A DNA stretch of 64,000 nt from Pezizomycotina sp. ARF18 (lineage: Eukaryota > Ascomycota): NCBI GenBank assembly GCA_002224055.1, contig AZLU01000006.1, positions 1 through 64,000 on the forward strand, written 5' to 3'. Below the pieces are notes generated by a model. The model was not told where the DNA came from and ran no database searches. It was given only the letters and a program-made list of their open reading frames with translations. How positions within the stretch are numbered: the first letter of the stretch is position 1; every line of letters begins with the position of its first letter. The position numbers and the translations under genes were made by a program. Below, piece after piece: positions 13,201 through 29,549 of the stretch.

Positions 13201-15600
13201 TCCGAGCTCTATATGTGACTGAAGCATTTTCTGTCTCGTTGTTCAGGATAGTAAGCCTAGCGGACAGGTAATCCTCCAACAGCAATCGTTGGGCTCTATG
13301 CTTTGTGTCTGTTAAGCTCGCGTTTGTTCTGTACGTATAGAGAGTGTGCGGCTGATTGGATGAAACCTTGATTTATAGATAGTGTCTGATAGTCTCTGGT
13401 TTAAATACCGTATTTAAAGTATGATAAAGTCATACGCTCTGTATTCACAAGAACTTGTCCCAAATAGCTAACTCGAATGGGTTTCGAGATTGTTACGCAA
13501 CGTAGAGCTATCCGGAGGCGATGTTTTTTCGCTCGTCCGGCTACCTGCGTGAATTCGGGGGGCAATTATGTCTACTTGTTCATCCCTCGTGTAGTTCAAA
13601 GCTTCCAAATATCGCATTTCATTGTACTCTTGATATTCAGTTAATCCTAGAAGGTCGCTAGTGGGTTTGCACTATAGCCAGAAGCTGCTTTTCTTAATAA
13701 AGCTGCAAAGTCTCTCGGTAAATATTTCTTCCTCAACTTGATCTAGGTAAGGACATTATCGCTCAGGTGGAAAGCGCAGAGTAATTATGGGTCACTCTGA
13801 GCTATCCCCGCCTATACCTAGTTTCATATCATCTCACCGACACGAAATTTCGATGCGAACTTTGAAGTTTTGGAAAAGGATAACCTTTCTATATTGCGTC
13901 CTTCCCTGACGTCACATTCGTGAGTATGATTTCTAGTTGGAGCGGCCTCCTTTACGAAGTGAAGTCGTCGACGATTCGTTTTACCTAATCGATTCTAGCG
14001 ATTTGCAGAAGAGAATGGAGAATGGTGATTATCGCGCGGTAGTTCTCGCTTCTACGTTCAAATGTCTCTATCGCAGTGCTTTTTGCCGTCAGCATTTTGG
14101 GGTTTACGGGTTGAATATGCTGTTCGGGGACTTTGAGCAGTTCCTTACTTCGAAAATAATCCCCTATGAAAGTGTATAATTTGTTCGCCCATGCCTACAC
14201 TTTATCAGAAACTCGCCCGACGTCCTTGCGCTGTAATGTATGGACGCCGGCTTACTTCAACTCTGCGTGCTTGTGGTACTTCGATTTCGGAATTACCGTC
14301 CTCGACTTTAGTAAATTCAAGATATGTCGATGGCGCAGCAATGCTTTTCAAATATTGAATATCACTTGATCATTCACTACCTGGGTACTGTATAATAGTG
14401 TACTGCGCATGCGATGCGAGCATACCCATATCGTTTACGGTCGTATCATAAAACGGCAACCTGCTACAGAGACATAGACGCGGTATTCGGATGCGAGGCT
14501 TGGATGATCCCTCTTACAATTCAAGAGGGATTCCGTCATATCAATTAGCCCTGTTGTGTTAGAAGCGTTAAATGTGCAATGCGAAATCGACGTATGCTTA
14601 CGAGCGCTTACAGCTCGTACTAATCCGTACTTTGGCATTTATCGTTATAGCTTCCACGTTGGGTATACATTATGGTGAGAGGTATGAAAGATGTTTTGAC
14701 CCGTTGATAAAAAGAAATCCCCTGTCGCTACTCCGCAGCGGTCTGAAGAAAAAGCACCGTTTAAAAGGGCTGTCATTATCATTCCACTCATGCGAGATGA
14801 CAAGTTTATCCGATCGCCGGCGAAGAAGGTTATCTATTCCACGTCTCTACCTGGAGATGAGGTGATGATTATCGTGCGGCTCTTGTTTTCGGCTCTTGTT
14901 TTCCAAGTAGAGCGTCCCTATGGATTGCAGTCAGTGGCGTGAGATTTTCGTAAACAAACCCTGAATATCTGGCCAGCTGAAGTTCTTCATTACTTCGAAG
15001 TTTAATAGCTTCGACGAAAGTCTACGACAAAGTACAAGAATTTGAGACTGCACTTATCATTGCCTGGTGGTGCATACGATGACTTTTACCGGAATATTCA
15101 AATTGCTAGCCACCAAAATGCCCAGAGAATACTATATGTCTATAGCGACTTTGCTCTTCGACTTGCGAATCTCAACTTTCTAGTTGCTTCTGGCTATCTC
15201 GGCTTTGGAACATAGACTAAATATCGCGTATTTCTCTCAGTGATTGAATACACTTTGCGCTGCATATGCGGTTGGGGCAATACCCACGTTGTTTGTGATC
15301 TTATCGTACGTAGCGAATTTATTTCTAGGGCGTCGGTCCGGCATATGGTGGGCTTAGGTAAACTACTTGTATCGGCTCAAAGACCTCTGAACTGGCATTG
15401 CCTGTGATGTTGGATCCAAAGATATTACTTTTATCCATCGACTCTAGCGCCGTTCGTTTATGCCCAAATGTTGATATTTAAGAGTTCGAGCATAGCGAAT
15501 TAACGTATGTTGTTGGAGTAATCGGCCATACTAATCTATATACTGGTATTTCTCATGATTAAGAGATATTTGTCTGATACCTATGAAAGTTGTTTCCATC
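10280..15600. repeat. Ancient, strongly diverged tandem array, period about 860-880 bp
   Basis: I recognise no gene here, but hand comparison finds anchors recurring at a regular spacing. Anchor 1 (CTG-TA-C/T-TAT type) starts at 10710, 12459, 13329, 14195 and 15048. Anchor 2 (GCAT-rich, then GGCAATACCC-like, then TATCGTA-like) has its core at 10924, 11803, 12673, 13550, 14408 and 15263. The two anchors stay 213-221 bases apart in every unit where both are found. The best pair, 14403-14449 against 15260-15307, matches at 33 of 47 positions with one gap, and 11 of the 14 mismatches are transitions. Collinear matches between the fourth and fifth units include TGATTATCG-GCGG (14026/14866), TGAATAT (14112/14962) and TTACTTCGAA (14145/14990). 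Reading frames are broken throughout. The edges are uncertain: the array may begin before 10.3 kb and fades near the A/T run at 15602. The outer units rest on weak matches. Confidence 0.6.
14879..14907. repeat. Short tandem duplication (CGGCTCTTGTTTT, two copies)
   Basis: A 14-base unit reading CGGCTCTTGTTTT plus one base is repeated twice in direct head-to-tail order. It lies within the diverged tandem array, just after the TGATTATCG anchor. The copies are nearly identical, so this duplication is much younger than the array around it. Confidence 0.7.
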
Positions 15601-17215
15601 AGAAAAAAAATTTTTTTTTGCAGGATCGATGCTTCCGTATGGTACGCGAAAGCAGCTCTTAGAAAGGTGCGTAATCATTCGTTTCACGAAAGAAGTATTC
15701 ACTACCGTTTTACGAGTAAGACTGATATTAAACAAACAAAAAACAGCTGGTAAAGTTTTTGATCAATCATCCGGAACATCGTTACGGTCCTCACATCGAT
15801 GGGTAGCGTAAGGTCGCATTGTTACTTTACCAGAAGATGCACCGTAGAAGTGGTAGACTTTATAGATTTAAATGGGAAGTACGGATAACAAATAGAAGTT
15901 ACTAGTAGAAAGAAGTAATAAAGAAAGTACTCGAGGATTACATTCTGAGGAAGCTATTTATTTATTTATTTTAATAGCGAATTCAACAATTTTTAAGCAA
16001 AAGGGATAAGGTAATAATAATAGTAGTAATAATAATAATAATAATATACTGTTTCTTATTTTTTTTTTTTTTTTTTTTTTTTTTAGTGTAGCTTTTTGCA
16101 TATAAACAATTCTGGTATATGAAAAAAGTAGGAAAGTAGGTATGATCTTTCCAGAACGTTACAGTTTTTGCTTTAGTATGACTATCTACGCGGACCACTC
16201 GGTTGAGCGCATTGCCCTTTGAAAATATAAATCGTAGATCAAGAAACGTAGGCTTTTTCCTAGCTATACTCTTATGAAAACTATGATCTAGCTTGCTGTA
16301 TGATATTTTGCTCAATTCATTCTTTTACAACTTGAAAACAATTCTACCGTTGGAGTTCCTTGCAATACTACCCTGACCGACCAACCCCGAATCTTGATTT
16401 ATCTAAGCCCTTGGTTATGAAGTCAACTACTTCGTTCTAGCTATTGTTCCTTCTCTTTCCCTTTCTCCGATATTGTGGTCTTAAATTTTATATATTTATA
16501 TATACATATACATATTTTCATTATCATATTTTTTTTCTCTTTATTAAACGTTAAGTATAACATGAATATGACAACACAAAAAGGACAACGGTATTTCGGA
16601 CGAAAAACATAGGTACGACAACTTCATGAATTTAATACTTTAATTTTCTTTCTTTCTCTCCATTTTTTAGCCTTTTTTTTTCCTTTCATTATTACAGCAA
16701 TGAACTTTTGTTTGCCAGAAAAATTACGACAAAAAGCAGAAGAAGAAAAAAAAATTAAACAAAAACTGGTAGCTTTTTTTTGTGAATTTGGTCTAGAGAT
16801 ACGAATTTGTATGAGATAGGAATAAGAAAATATTTTTTGTGATATATAGAAAAAAACCTAGCTCTGCCATAATCCAAATTCTATGGGAAATTTTTGATGA
16901 AAGGAGACAAAAACGTTGATTTCTTTTGTAAAACTAAAAGAAAATAAGAAATATATATATAAAGTGTATATCTGATATAAAATGCGAAAAATGCGAGATG
17001 CTAAGGTATAACTATACGAAAAAAGAAAAGGAAAACGATTTTTATAATGCAACTGGTGATGCAAATAAAAAAACTGTTTCCTGAAACTTTTTGATATAAA
17101 ATGTCATAAAAGCAGCGCCGGCCTGAAGAGTAAAAAAAACAAATTCCGAAAAATTCTTATCCCCAAGAAACCGCCTTGGAAAATAAACATTTCATCGTCA
17201 TAAAAAAAACCTCTC
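15601..17215. other. A/T-rich spacer downstream of the ABC transporter
   Basis: No gene recognised. It contains a TAA/TAG microsatellite (about 16012-16046), a T run of about 25 bases (16060-16084) and several A runs. The ABC transporter reads into this region from the right, so its 3' UTR and poly(A) signals should lie in the last few hundred bases. Confidence 0.5.
16012..16046. repeat. (TAA)n microsatellite
   Basis: This is a trinucleotide repeat of TAA with a few TAG interruptions, followed within 15 bases by a long T run. It is simple sequence with no sign of function. Confidence 0.8.
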
Positions 17216-22125
<4,910 letters not shown>

Positions 22126-22460
22126 AATTGGGAGTTCCGCAGTCGCAAACTTTTTTTGGGGGAAAAAAAAATTTAAATAAGAAAACCACTCGGAAGCTTT
22201 TTTTTTTAATAAATAGATATATAGATAAAGCAGATTAATAAAGAGTTTTTAATAGAAGAGGAAATATATAAATAACAGATATTTCTAATAGGAATGAGAG
22301 AATTATTGCGTGATGTAGTCAAGTTAAAAAAGAGAGAGAGGTTCTGATAGAGAGGGTGTGGGTTGGTAAGTGTTATTTAAGGATTTTATTTTCTATTTTT
22401 TAATTCTCCTCGAAGGGGGGAGGCGATCGAAGATATTTTCTCGAAAAAAAAAAAGTAAAG

Positions 22461-22490
<30 letters not shown>
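22461..22490. repeat. A30 homopolymer
   Basis: This is an unbroken run of 30 A about 350 bases upstream of the ABC transporter's 5' end, followed by CACACTC. Confidence 0.8.
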
Positions 22491-22491
<1 letters not shown>

Positions 22492-24398
22492 ACACTCAAC
22501 TCTACTTGATATCTCTTATCGCTCTCGTTCAAACAACAGACTGTAGATACACGTCGAACAATCACCATTATCGAATATGCAAGCTATAATCATTGCATCC
22601 CGTCTTTCCTGATGAGCAATTAAACGAAAGACTCATATATCTCACCCTCTATTTTCTATTATCAATATTATTGTCTACAAGGGGGGCTCAAATCTAAATC
22701 TTGCGTCCCATGTAAGGAAATAGACCCCACTCTTGCCAGCAGAGATCCCCAATAGCAGAGGACGTTCATTGCGTCGGACTGCATGTGGTCGGCAAGGATG
22801 TCATGTCCGGTTTCCGCAGGATTCCAAAAGGGCTCATTCGAGAAAGGCTAATTGCTGTTTGGTTCGTCGCACCGTCGCCAAAAAAAACAATATATGGTTT
22901 TAGCAGCTGCCGTTCTTTTCCCATCTCGCGAAAGTATAGTTAACCAATTCGTCTCTGATCTCCGTCCGCCAGGGTCAGATATAATTCTTCTTCTTTTTTT
23001 TTTTTCTTTGCGATATGTAGTATAATTGCTATAGGTTACGAGTCCTGCGCTTCTGCGGAGGAATGACAATGGAATTTTCAATCTTTTCTTTTCTAATCTT
23101 CAACCCGTGTTTCTAAATTCAATTGAGCACCAATATTCTCCAGAAATAACCGAAATATACTGCAATCATAGAGTCATTGTCGAATCATCAATGCGCGACC
23201 AGTTTAAGGTTTTTTTTTTTTTTTTTTTTTTGTATTTTGTCTGTTTGTTTGATTGGCGCTCGATTGGTGGGATCGAAATTTGAATCCTGTTCGCCGCGTG
23301 AACCTTTACTGCTGCAAGAGCTGCCATCCTGCAGGAAGATCCGACCATCCTATCTCCCGATTGAGGCTGGTTTTTGAACGAAAAAGCATGCAGGCGTGCA
23401 GCTTAAAAAAAAAAAAAAACCTAAACTGCCAAATGTTACGCAGACTATTCGGAGCTTTTTTTTTTTTAATGGGAAAAGCTTGAGTCATGGCCCACTGCCT
23501 CCGTGGACTAGGATTGGGGCGGAAACTAGAAAGAAAACTGAAGATCAGTCTCGGTGGTATCAGGTAGGATCAATTCGACTCCTTTCAGAATATTACGAAC
23601 CCACATATCGTGGGATATCAAAACGTCGCCACGAATTGCTAATGTATCAATTTATAATTAACGTGGAAAATGGAAACATCTGCCTTCGGCTATCTGTGGG
23701 TTGGTTTGAGGCAGGTCGTGATACTCAATTTGTTTTTTTTTTTTTTTTTTTTTTTTTTTGAGACTAGAATCAAAGCTTTCGGCGACCAGACTGATACTGA
23801 TAGAACCACGGTTAGTAATTTGGTAGAAGAACCGAAAGGAAACGGTGAGCAATAATATCCTGCCCTTTCCTAATATCTTACCCTAAAATCCGTTCCCTCA
23901 ATTGGCCCTTAAGCAAGGATAATCCCGGCAGGCCATACGTTCGAGAATACGGGAAAAAGAAAACTCTGCTTGACGCATATTTTCATGGACCCGCCGTCTG
24001 AGTCAATAACTTGAGACGATCTAGAAATCCGTAGTCGCATTTCGCCGTACTCTACGCCTACTTTTGCAGAATCATCCAGTACCAAAGAGAAGTGTTTTTC
24101 ATTTTAATTTAGGTCTGAGAAAGACTTATGGAGGGAGTCTCATTAGTGAGCCGTCTTTTTCTCGAAAGAAAATTTTCAAAATAGACGGAAAACAACTCCG
24201 CCGTTCAAAAGATTTCGTCAATTAGGCCTTACCCGCCAGGTGCCACAAGATTTGTGTGACTCTTCCCTCCGCATATTGATATCTTCGAACCATTATTGGA
24301 CAATTGCTCCAGGGTTGAACCTTTCTAAAGAAAATAATACGATGAATTGACTCAACTTGATCTTTGATTTGGGTTACTGCTAGTTCAGCCACGATATT

Positions 24399-24450
24399 TT
24401 TATTATTATTATTATTATTATTTCTTTCTTTCTTTATTTTTTTTTTTTTA
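24399..24450. repeat. (TTA)n / (TTTC)n simple sequence
   Basis: Seven or so TTA units run into TTTC units and then a T run. It lies about 600 bases upstream of the NLR. Confidence 0.75.
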
Positions 24451-25044
24451 TTTTTATAACTTTCCTTCGAAAAGGAAAATATACAATTGGATCCTAGCCT
24501 GTTCCTTCCCGTATCCCAGGAAGAATGATGGAACGTTGTTTTTCGTAGTTAAAACATCACGCACCATATCACGCACTATAGTTTAAAGAATATCGTTTAT
24601 TACCAATGCACTTTTTTTTTTCTTTTTTTCTTTTTTTTTAAATAGAACCAAAAAAGCCTTAAGTATACATGATATTATATTTCCCATCTCCTGCGCGAAT
24701 TTGTATCAATAATCGAAAAGAAAGAAAAAAGCATATCGCAGAGCAGATTCTGGCTAAATACGAAAACCCTCCGCAACGAGGGCAATATATATGCATGGGA
24801 TGGAGATGAACGTTATATCTATTATCTAAAGTCTCGCGCGACGTCGAATAATTTTTATCGTAGCAAATTTTAAAAAAAAAAGAAACAAAACCCCGGTTTT
24901 CATCGTATTATTATATACGTCGCGCGCGACATTGACTATCGCTGAGAGCCAACGAGACGCGGAAGCGTGTCCGTGTGTGTACGTCTCATATACACCAACT
25001 TTTACAATCACCTATAGCTAGCGAATATCCATTATACGGCCTTA

Positions 25045-28000
25045 AGACCACCCGTATAAGACGTGGACCCTCGCGGTTAAAAAAAAGAAGGACGTTAAGG
25101 AAGTGCTCTGGCTACGGGATCTGCTGCCGCAAGATATGCCGGGTTCGAGGATATACACCTACAGCTACTCGTCCGAAATATTTAACGATTCGAAGGAGAA
25201 AATCGAGAGCTTCGCGGAGAAGCTCCTGACTTGCTCATGGATGTGAAAAAGGATGATAAAGTGAGTTTATAAAATATCTTGACGGACGCACGTAAAACGG
25301 CACCTTGGAGGAAAAAGGAAATTAAAATAAGAAAGAAGGATAAGAAAGGAGTGGTATCATCCCATTTTAAACTTCTAACAAAAAGCAATTGCAAACGAAG
25401 GTGAACCGGCCAATAATTTTCGTTGTGCATAGCTTGGGTGGCATCGTTCTGAGGCAGGTGCGTCTCCATCCATTCAGAAGCCGATAATTGAGCGATGACT
25501 TACCGATTCCTTACACGTTTCAACCGGGCCCTGCTGTTATCGCACGATAGCGCTGATATAAAGAGAAAGAGAATATACGAATCAACCCATGGGTCATGTT
25601 CTTTGGCACGCCGCATGGAGGGTCAGATGTGGCATCTCTGGGGAAAAAGTTAGGCCGTTCTCTGGATCTCTTGACACCATATTTCGCCGGTGGCGACTTC
25701 AGGGTTGATCTGTTAGATATATTAATGAGAGACTCAGAGTCCTTAGTAGAGACTTCGAAATCTTTTGAAAAGATCGCGCACGCTTTAGTTATTGTTTCTT
25801 CTTTGAGCTTTGTCCTATGAAAATTGGCAATCTTCGTCAAGTTGTGAGTATACCCGAGCACCATCTACTACCAGGTATTTGCATAATAGCAAAAGACATT
25901 TCACATTTTATTGTGGTATACATTGGGTTGAGGGCATACTTATATCATATATGTATGTGCTAAACACCTGATCCAAAAGATCGTCGACGAAGTTTCTGCA
26001 ACGACAATATCCCGGGCGAGATTTTACGAGGTCTCCAAGCCGACCATAGGTCAATCTGCCAATTTGCAGATGAAAGTGGGGATTACCCTCTCGTGCGATC
26101 ATCGTTGCAAAGGATAGCAAATAAGTCAAATCCCGAAAAGCATTGTGAGTGCTACTGGAATCGAGGGGAGCATCTTGTGCATCTGTTGTTCAGGTTAAAT
26201 TATTTGCTGATATTCTGGTTTGCGAACAGACACAACGAAGCTGGAGGAGGAATGTATCGAAGTTTTCAGCACGCCGCAGAATAGCAAGTTCAAAGCACAA
26301 CTTCCGAAGCGCGTGGACGGTACATGGGAATGAACCCCCGATGAACCGAAATACCAAGCCTGACTCAACGATGCCAGGCCTGACTTGTCCTTGGTGACAG
26401 CCAATCCCGGATGCGGGAAGACGATAGCTTCCTCCTTCATCATTGGTTGCCTCGAATCCCGGTCCGCCGTATCGAAATCGACGCAAGTGGGCAAACTTGT
26501 CTGTTTTTTCTTTTTCGATCACGGGCGTGAAAACCAGAGTTCCCCGGTTGAGCTACTCAGGAGCATAATACACCAAACTCTGAGGGAACGAACGCACCTT
26601 GCCAAACACGGCGTCAAATTTTACGACACCCACGGCTATCGTCTATTGGATTCATTTGATGCCTTGCGGAGCCTATTTTCTAATATTATTCACGACGAAG
26701 ACGCCGGTGATATCAAAATAGTGATCGACGCTATCGATGAGTGCGATGAGAAATCCAGCGAGCAGCTGTTAAATCGTACTACAGACTTATTCAGGAATTA
26801 AAGAAATCGGACGGCCATACAGGAACTTTCAGAGTGAAAATCCTCATAACAGGTCGTCCGCTGCCAGGAATCACCTTACGTCTCAAGGACTTCTCGAACA
26901 ACGCTTACACGTCGATAAACACCACGAAGGCTCTAAGAACGACATCAGGCTCATGGTGGAAAACTGCGTAGAAGAAATTGTCGATCTTGGTAAGAAACCC
27001 GGTTTAAAGATGAACGTATAGCTGAAGAGGTAAAAAAGCTGTTGTCGAAAGCGCTCTCCGAAGGCGCTGATAGCACGTTTCTGTGGCTCCATCTCGTCCA
27101 AGAGAGGCTTAAAAGCCATATCATGAACGGGAACCGGAACAATCCGCGTGAGTATGAGAAGGTGATCATGGAAACGCTGTTAGGCTCGTAGATATCTATT
27201 GGAACTTTTGGAGGATATTCCTCGAGATCTGGAAAACCAGGCAAAGCATCTTCTCCAAGCGATTGCCTGCGCTAAGAGAGAGTTAGCGCTGGAGGAGATC
27301 GCAATAATCGTCACCATCAAGGATACTCAACAACGCACAGCAGCTGCGCTAGACTCGGAACGTCCGTCCGATATCCAATTACATTTGGGATCCTCGGTGT
27401 CCTTGTGAGGCTAACAGCAGGGAAAATTAGCTTGGTGCACTACACCGCCAAGGAATTCTTAATTTTTGCCGCCACCAAGGAACCGCATATAAACCACCCG
27501 CAAGTTCGAGTTCGCGGCGTCGAGGAAAAGATCGCAAATTTATTGCCTGCTGAATGCAGCATCAAGTATTTGCTGCTCGATGATTTCGACTCAGGCGATG
27601 CTGATGCAGAGGTTGATAATTCGGAGAATAATAGCATGGACGACAGTGCATCCCAAACATTGGAACGTGTAAAAGCCGAACTTGCTGACCTGTTTCCGGA
27701 TATCGAGGACGAAGAAAATGAAGACGAAACAGAAGAAAACGAAGTGGAAAATTTTTGTAGAACAAAAGAAGAGGAAAGAACGAAATTTGACTTACAATTG
27801 TATAACGAAGACCCTAGCTTGTTTCCTTTGTTCGATTATGCTGCACGTCACTGGGCACAGAGCACTTGACACAATGCGAAGAGATCGCTTCACCGGGACT
27901 TTTGGGAGCTTCTATGCGACTCAACAACGCTAAGAACAGCAGATTCTCAAACTGGTTCCGGCACTTCTGGGAAAATTCTGGCGCCGATGTTTCCATACCT

Positions 28001-28932
28001 CACCATTCTAGTCCCATGATTGCCGCTCGTTTTTTCGGCCATACTCATGCCTCAAAGTGTTATTGGAGTCAAAGGCAGACGATTTAGGAGCATGTATAGG
28101 GCCGGACGAAGATCTAGTCTCGTAACAGACGAGAGAACCAAGATCGACGCAGTAGGATCTCGGTCGAAGAAATCTGCTTTGGTAAGAGCGGCGGAAAATG
28201 GAAGTTCCGAAGTGGTCAGCTACTTCCTAAGTCGTGAAATACAGAAGTAGATCAGGCTGATAAGTACGGCTGGACTGCTTTGCACTATGCTTGCGATGGA
28301 ACTTCAAGCAGTCACTCGCTAGAAATCTGCAAGGCGCTGGTCCAAAAGGCGGGGCAAATGCAAACCAGCTCGACAAGGATGGTCGATCGCCATTATCCTG
28401 TGCAGCCGAAGCCGGTGCTATCGACGTCGTCCAATTCCTGTTGTCCCTGAAAGGCAGTAACATCGTGGATGTAGACAAAGCTGATAAAAATCTCCGTACC
28501 CCTTTGATCTACGCCTGTCAACACGGGCACGCTAAAGTCGCAGAGGCTCTCCTAAACACTAAACGAACGAGAATCTGCGCCAAAGATAAAACTGGCCGGA
28601 ATGCGATATCGTGGGCCTGCGGACGAGGGCACGATCTAGTTTTGAAGAAGCTGTTAGCGTACTCCAGACTGAAATTCTGCTCAGCAGCAGCAGCAGCAGT
28701 CACCTTCAACCTGACAACACCCCAGCCATGAAAACCCTCATCCGTACTCGACTCGTCGACATCAACAAGAAAAACAAAATGGGCAAACGGCTTTGACCTG
28801 GTGGCCTCTTCTGGGTTTAAGTGGATGCTAAAGACGTTATTAGACGCCGACAGGATAGACCTGTTCTCAGTTGACGATGACGGCGCGACAGCTTTGGTGT
28901 GGGCAGAAAAGAATAACCAGCATCATGTGTGA
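25045..28932 (+). CDS. NLR: alpha/beta-hydrolase - NACHT - ankyrin protein
   Basis: This is a fungal STAND protein of the kind linked to self/non-self recognition and regulated cell death; no partner can be inferred. The N-terminal lipase-like domain shows HPYKTWT, WLRDLLPQDMPGSRIYTYSY, the nucleophile elbow IIFVVHSLGGIVLRQ (HSLGG) and MFFGTPHGGSD. The NACHT domain follows with Walker A ANPGCGKTIASS (about 26.40 kb), FFFDHGRENQS and Walker B IKIVIDAIDECDE. Next come the winged-helix mark KISLVHYTAKEFLI (27.4 kb) and an acidic stretch. Ankyrin repeats cover about 28.15-28.93 kb (DKDGRSPLSCAAEAGAIDVV, NLRTPLIYACQHGHAKVAEA, TGRNAISWACGRGHDLVLK). Introns probably start at GTGAGT near 25260 and at GTGCGTCT near 25458. 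The start is unclear: HGL-like sequence precedes 25045 but no Met fits. At least six frame changes occur, so I cannot tell an assembly artefact from a decayed gene. The stop is at 28930-28932. Confidence 0.83.
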
Positions 28933-29549
28933 GATTTTGAAGAGTCGTATGGCCATGGAGCAGCAGAAGGCAAGAGGACAGGACAGAGAAAGGGATTATG
29001 TGTGTTTGTAGAGAGAGAACTGAAGAATTGATAGCGGTCAAATCGATATATTGCATGATATATATAATAGAATAGAATGGAAAAAAAAAAAAAAATCACG
29101 GTTGACGATGGGCACTCCCCTTTTTCAGTATCAAATACAAGGGAAAAAAGAAAGAAAAATTTTTTTTTTATTTTAAATAATAATATAAAGAATTACTGGA
29201 TAACTGGGAAGCAGAAGAAAATAATAATATATTAAATATACTTATCATAATCATAAATAAAAGAATATATTAATTCTGGTACCCTTTTTTTTTTTTTTTT
29301 AATTCTCATTAACATGGCAAAGCACTTGTTGCCTTCATGCATACAAAAATCTTCCACGGTACTTCATTCTTTAACTTTTAACGTCAAAGTATTCGTATCC
29401 GTATTGCATCTCATACGCGCTCCTCAGGCTCTTTAGCCTTTCTCTCGAGGGGAGTTATCAATAATCGTATACTACGAGGGTTTAAACGAAAAGCGCGAAC
29501 ACCATCGAAGGGGTTGTTGACAAGCCAAAAAAAAAAAAAAAAAAAAAAC
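28933..29549. other. A/T-rich spacer between the NLR and the G-domain gene
   Basis: No gene recognised. It contains A and T runs (29077-29092, 29160-29168, 29286-29300) and ends in an A22 run (29527-29548) that sits directly before the ATG of the next gene. Confidence 0.5.

Larger units (their letters stand above)
22126..24950. other. Divergent spacer between the ABC transporter and the NLR
   Basis: No gene recognised. It holds an A30 run (22461-22490), T runs at about 23210-23231 and 23733-23759 and a TTA/TTTC simple-sequence patch (24399-24450). The two flanking genes are transcribed away from it, so both promoters should lie here. Open frames in 23.1-23.9 kb exist only because they read through homopolymers. 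Confidence 0.5.

Noticed and set aside
13937-14179. 80-codon open frame inside the tandem array
   Set aside because: The corresponding position in the next unit (about 14.8 kb) is not open in the same way, so it looks like a chance frame in decayed repeat DNA.
10280-15600. Simple repeat-induced point mutation (RIP) as the full explanation of the island
   Set aside because: In a few lines counted by hand, TpA/ApT ranged from about 0.6 to 1.0 and CG steps were at or above expectation. The transition excess fits RIP partly, but the evidence is too mixed to call without a windowed RIP index.
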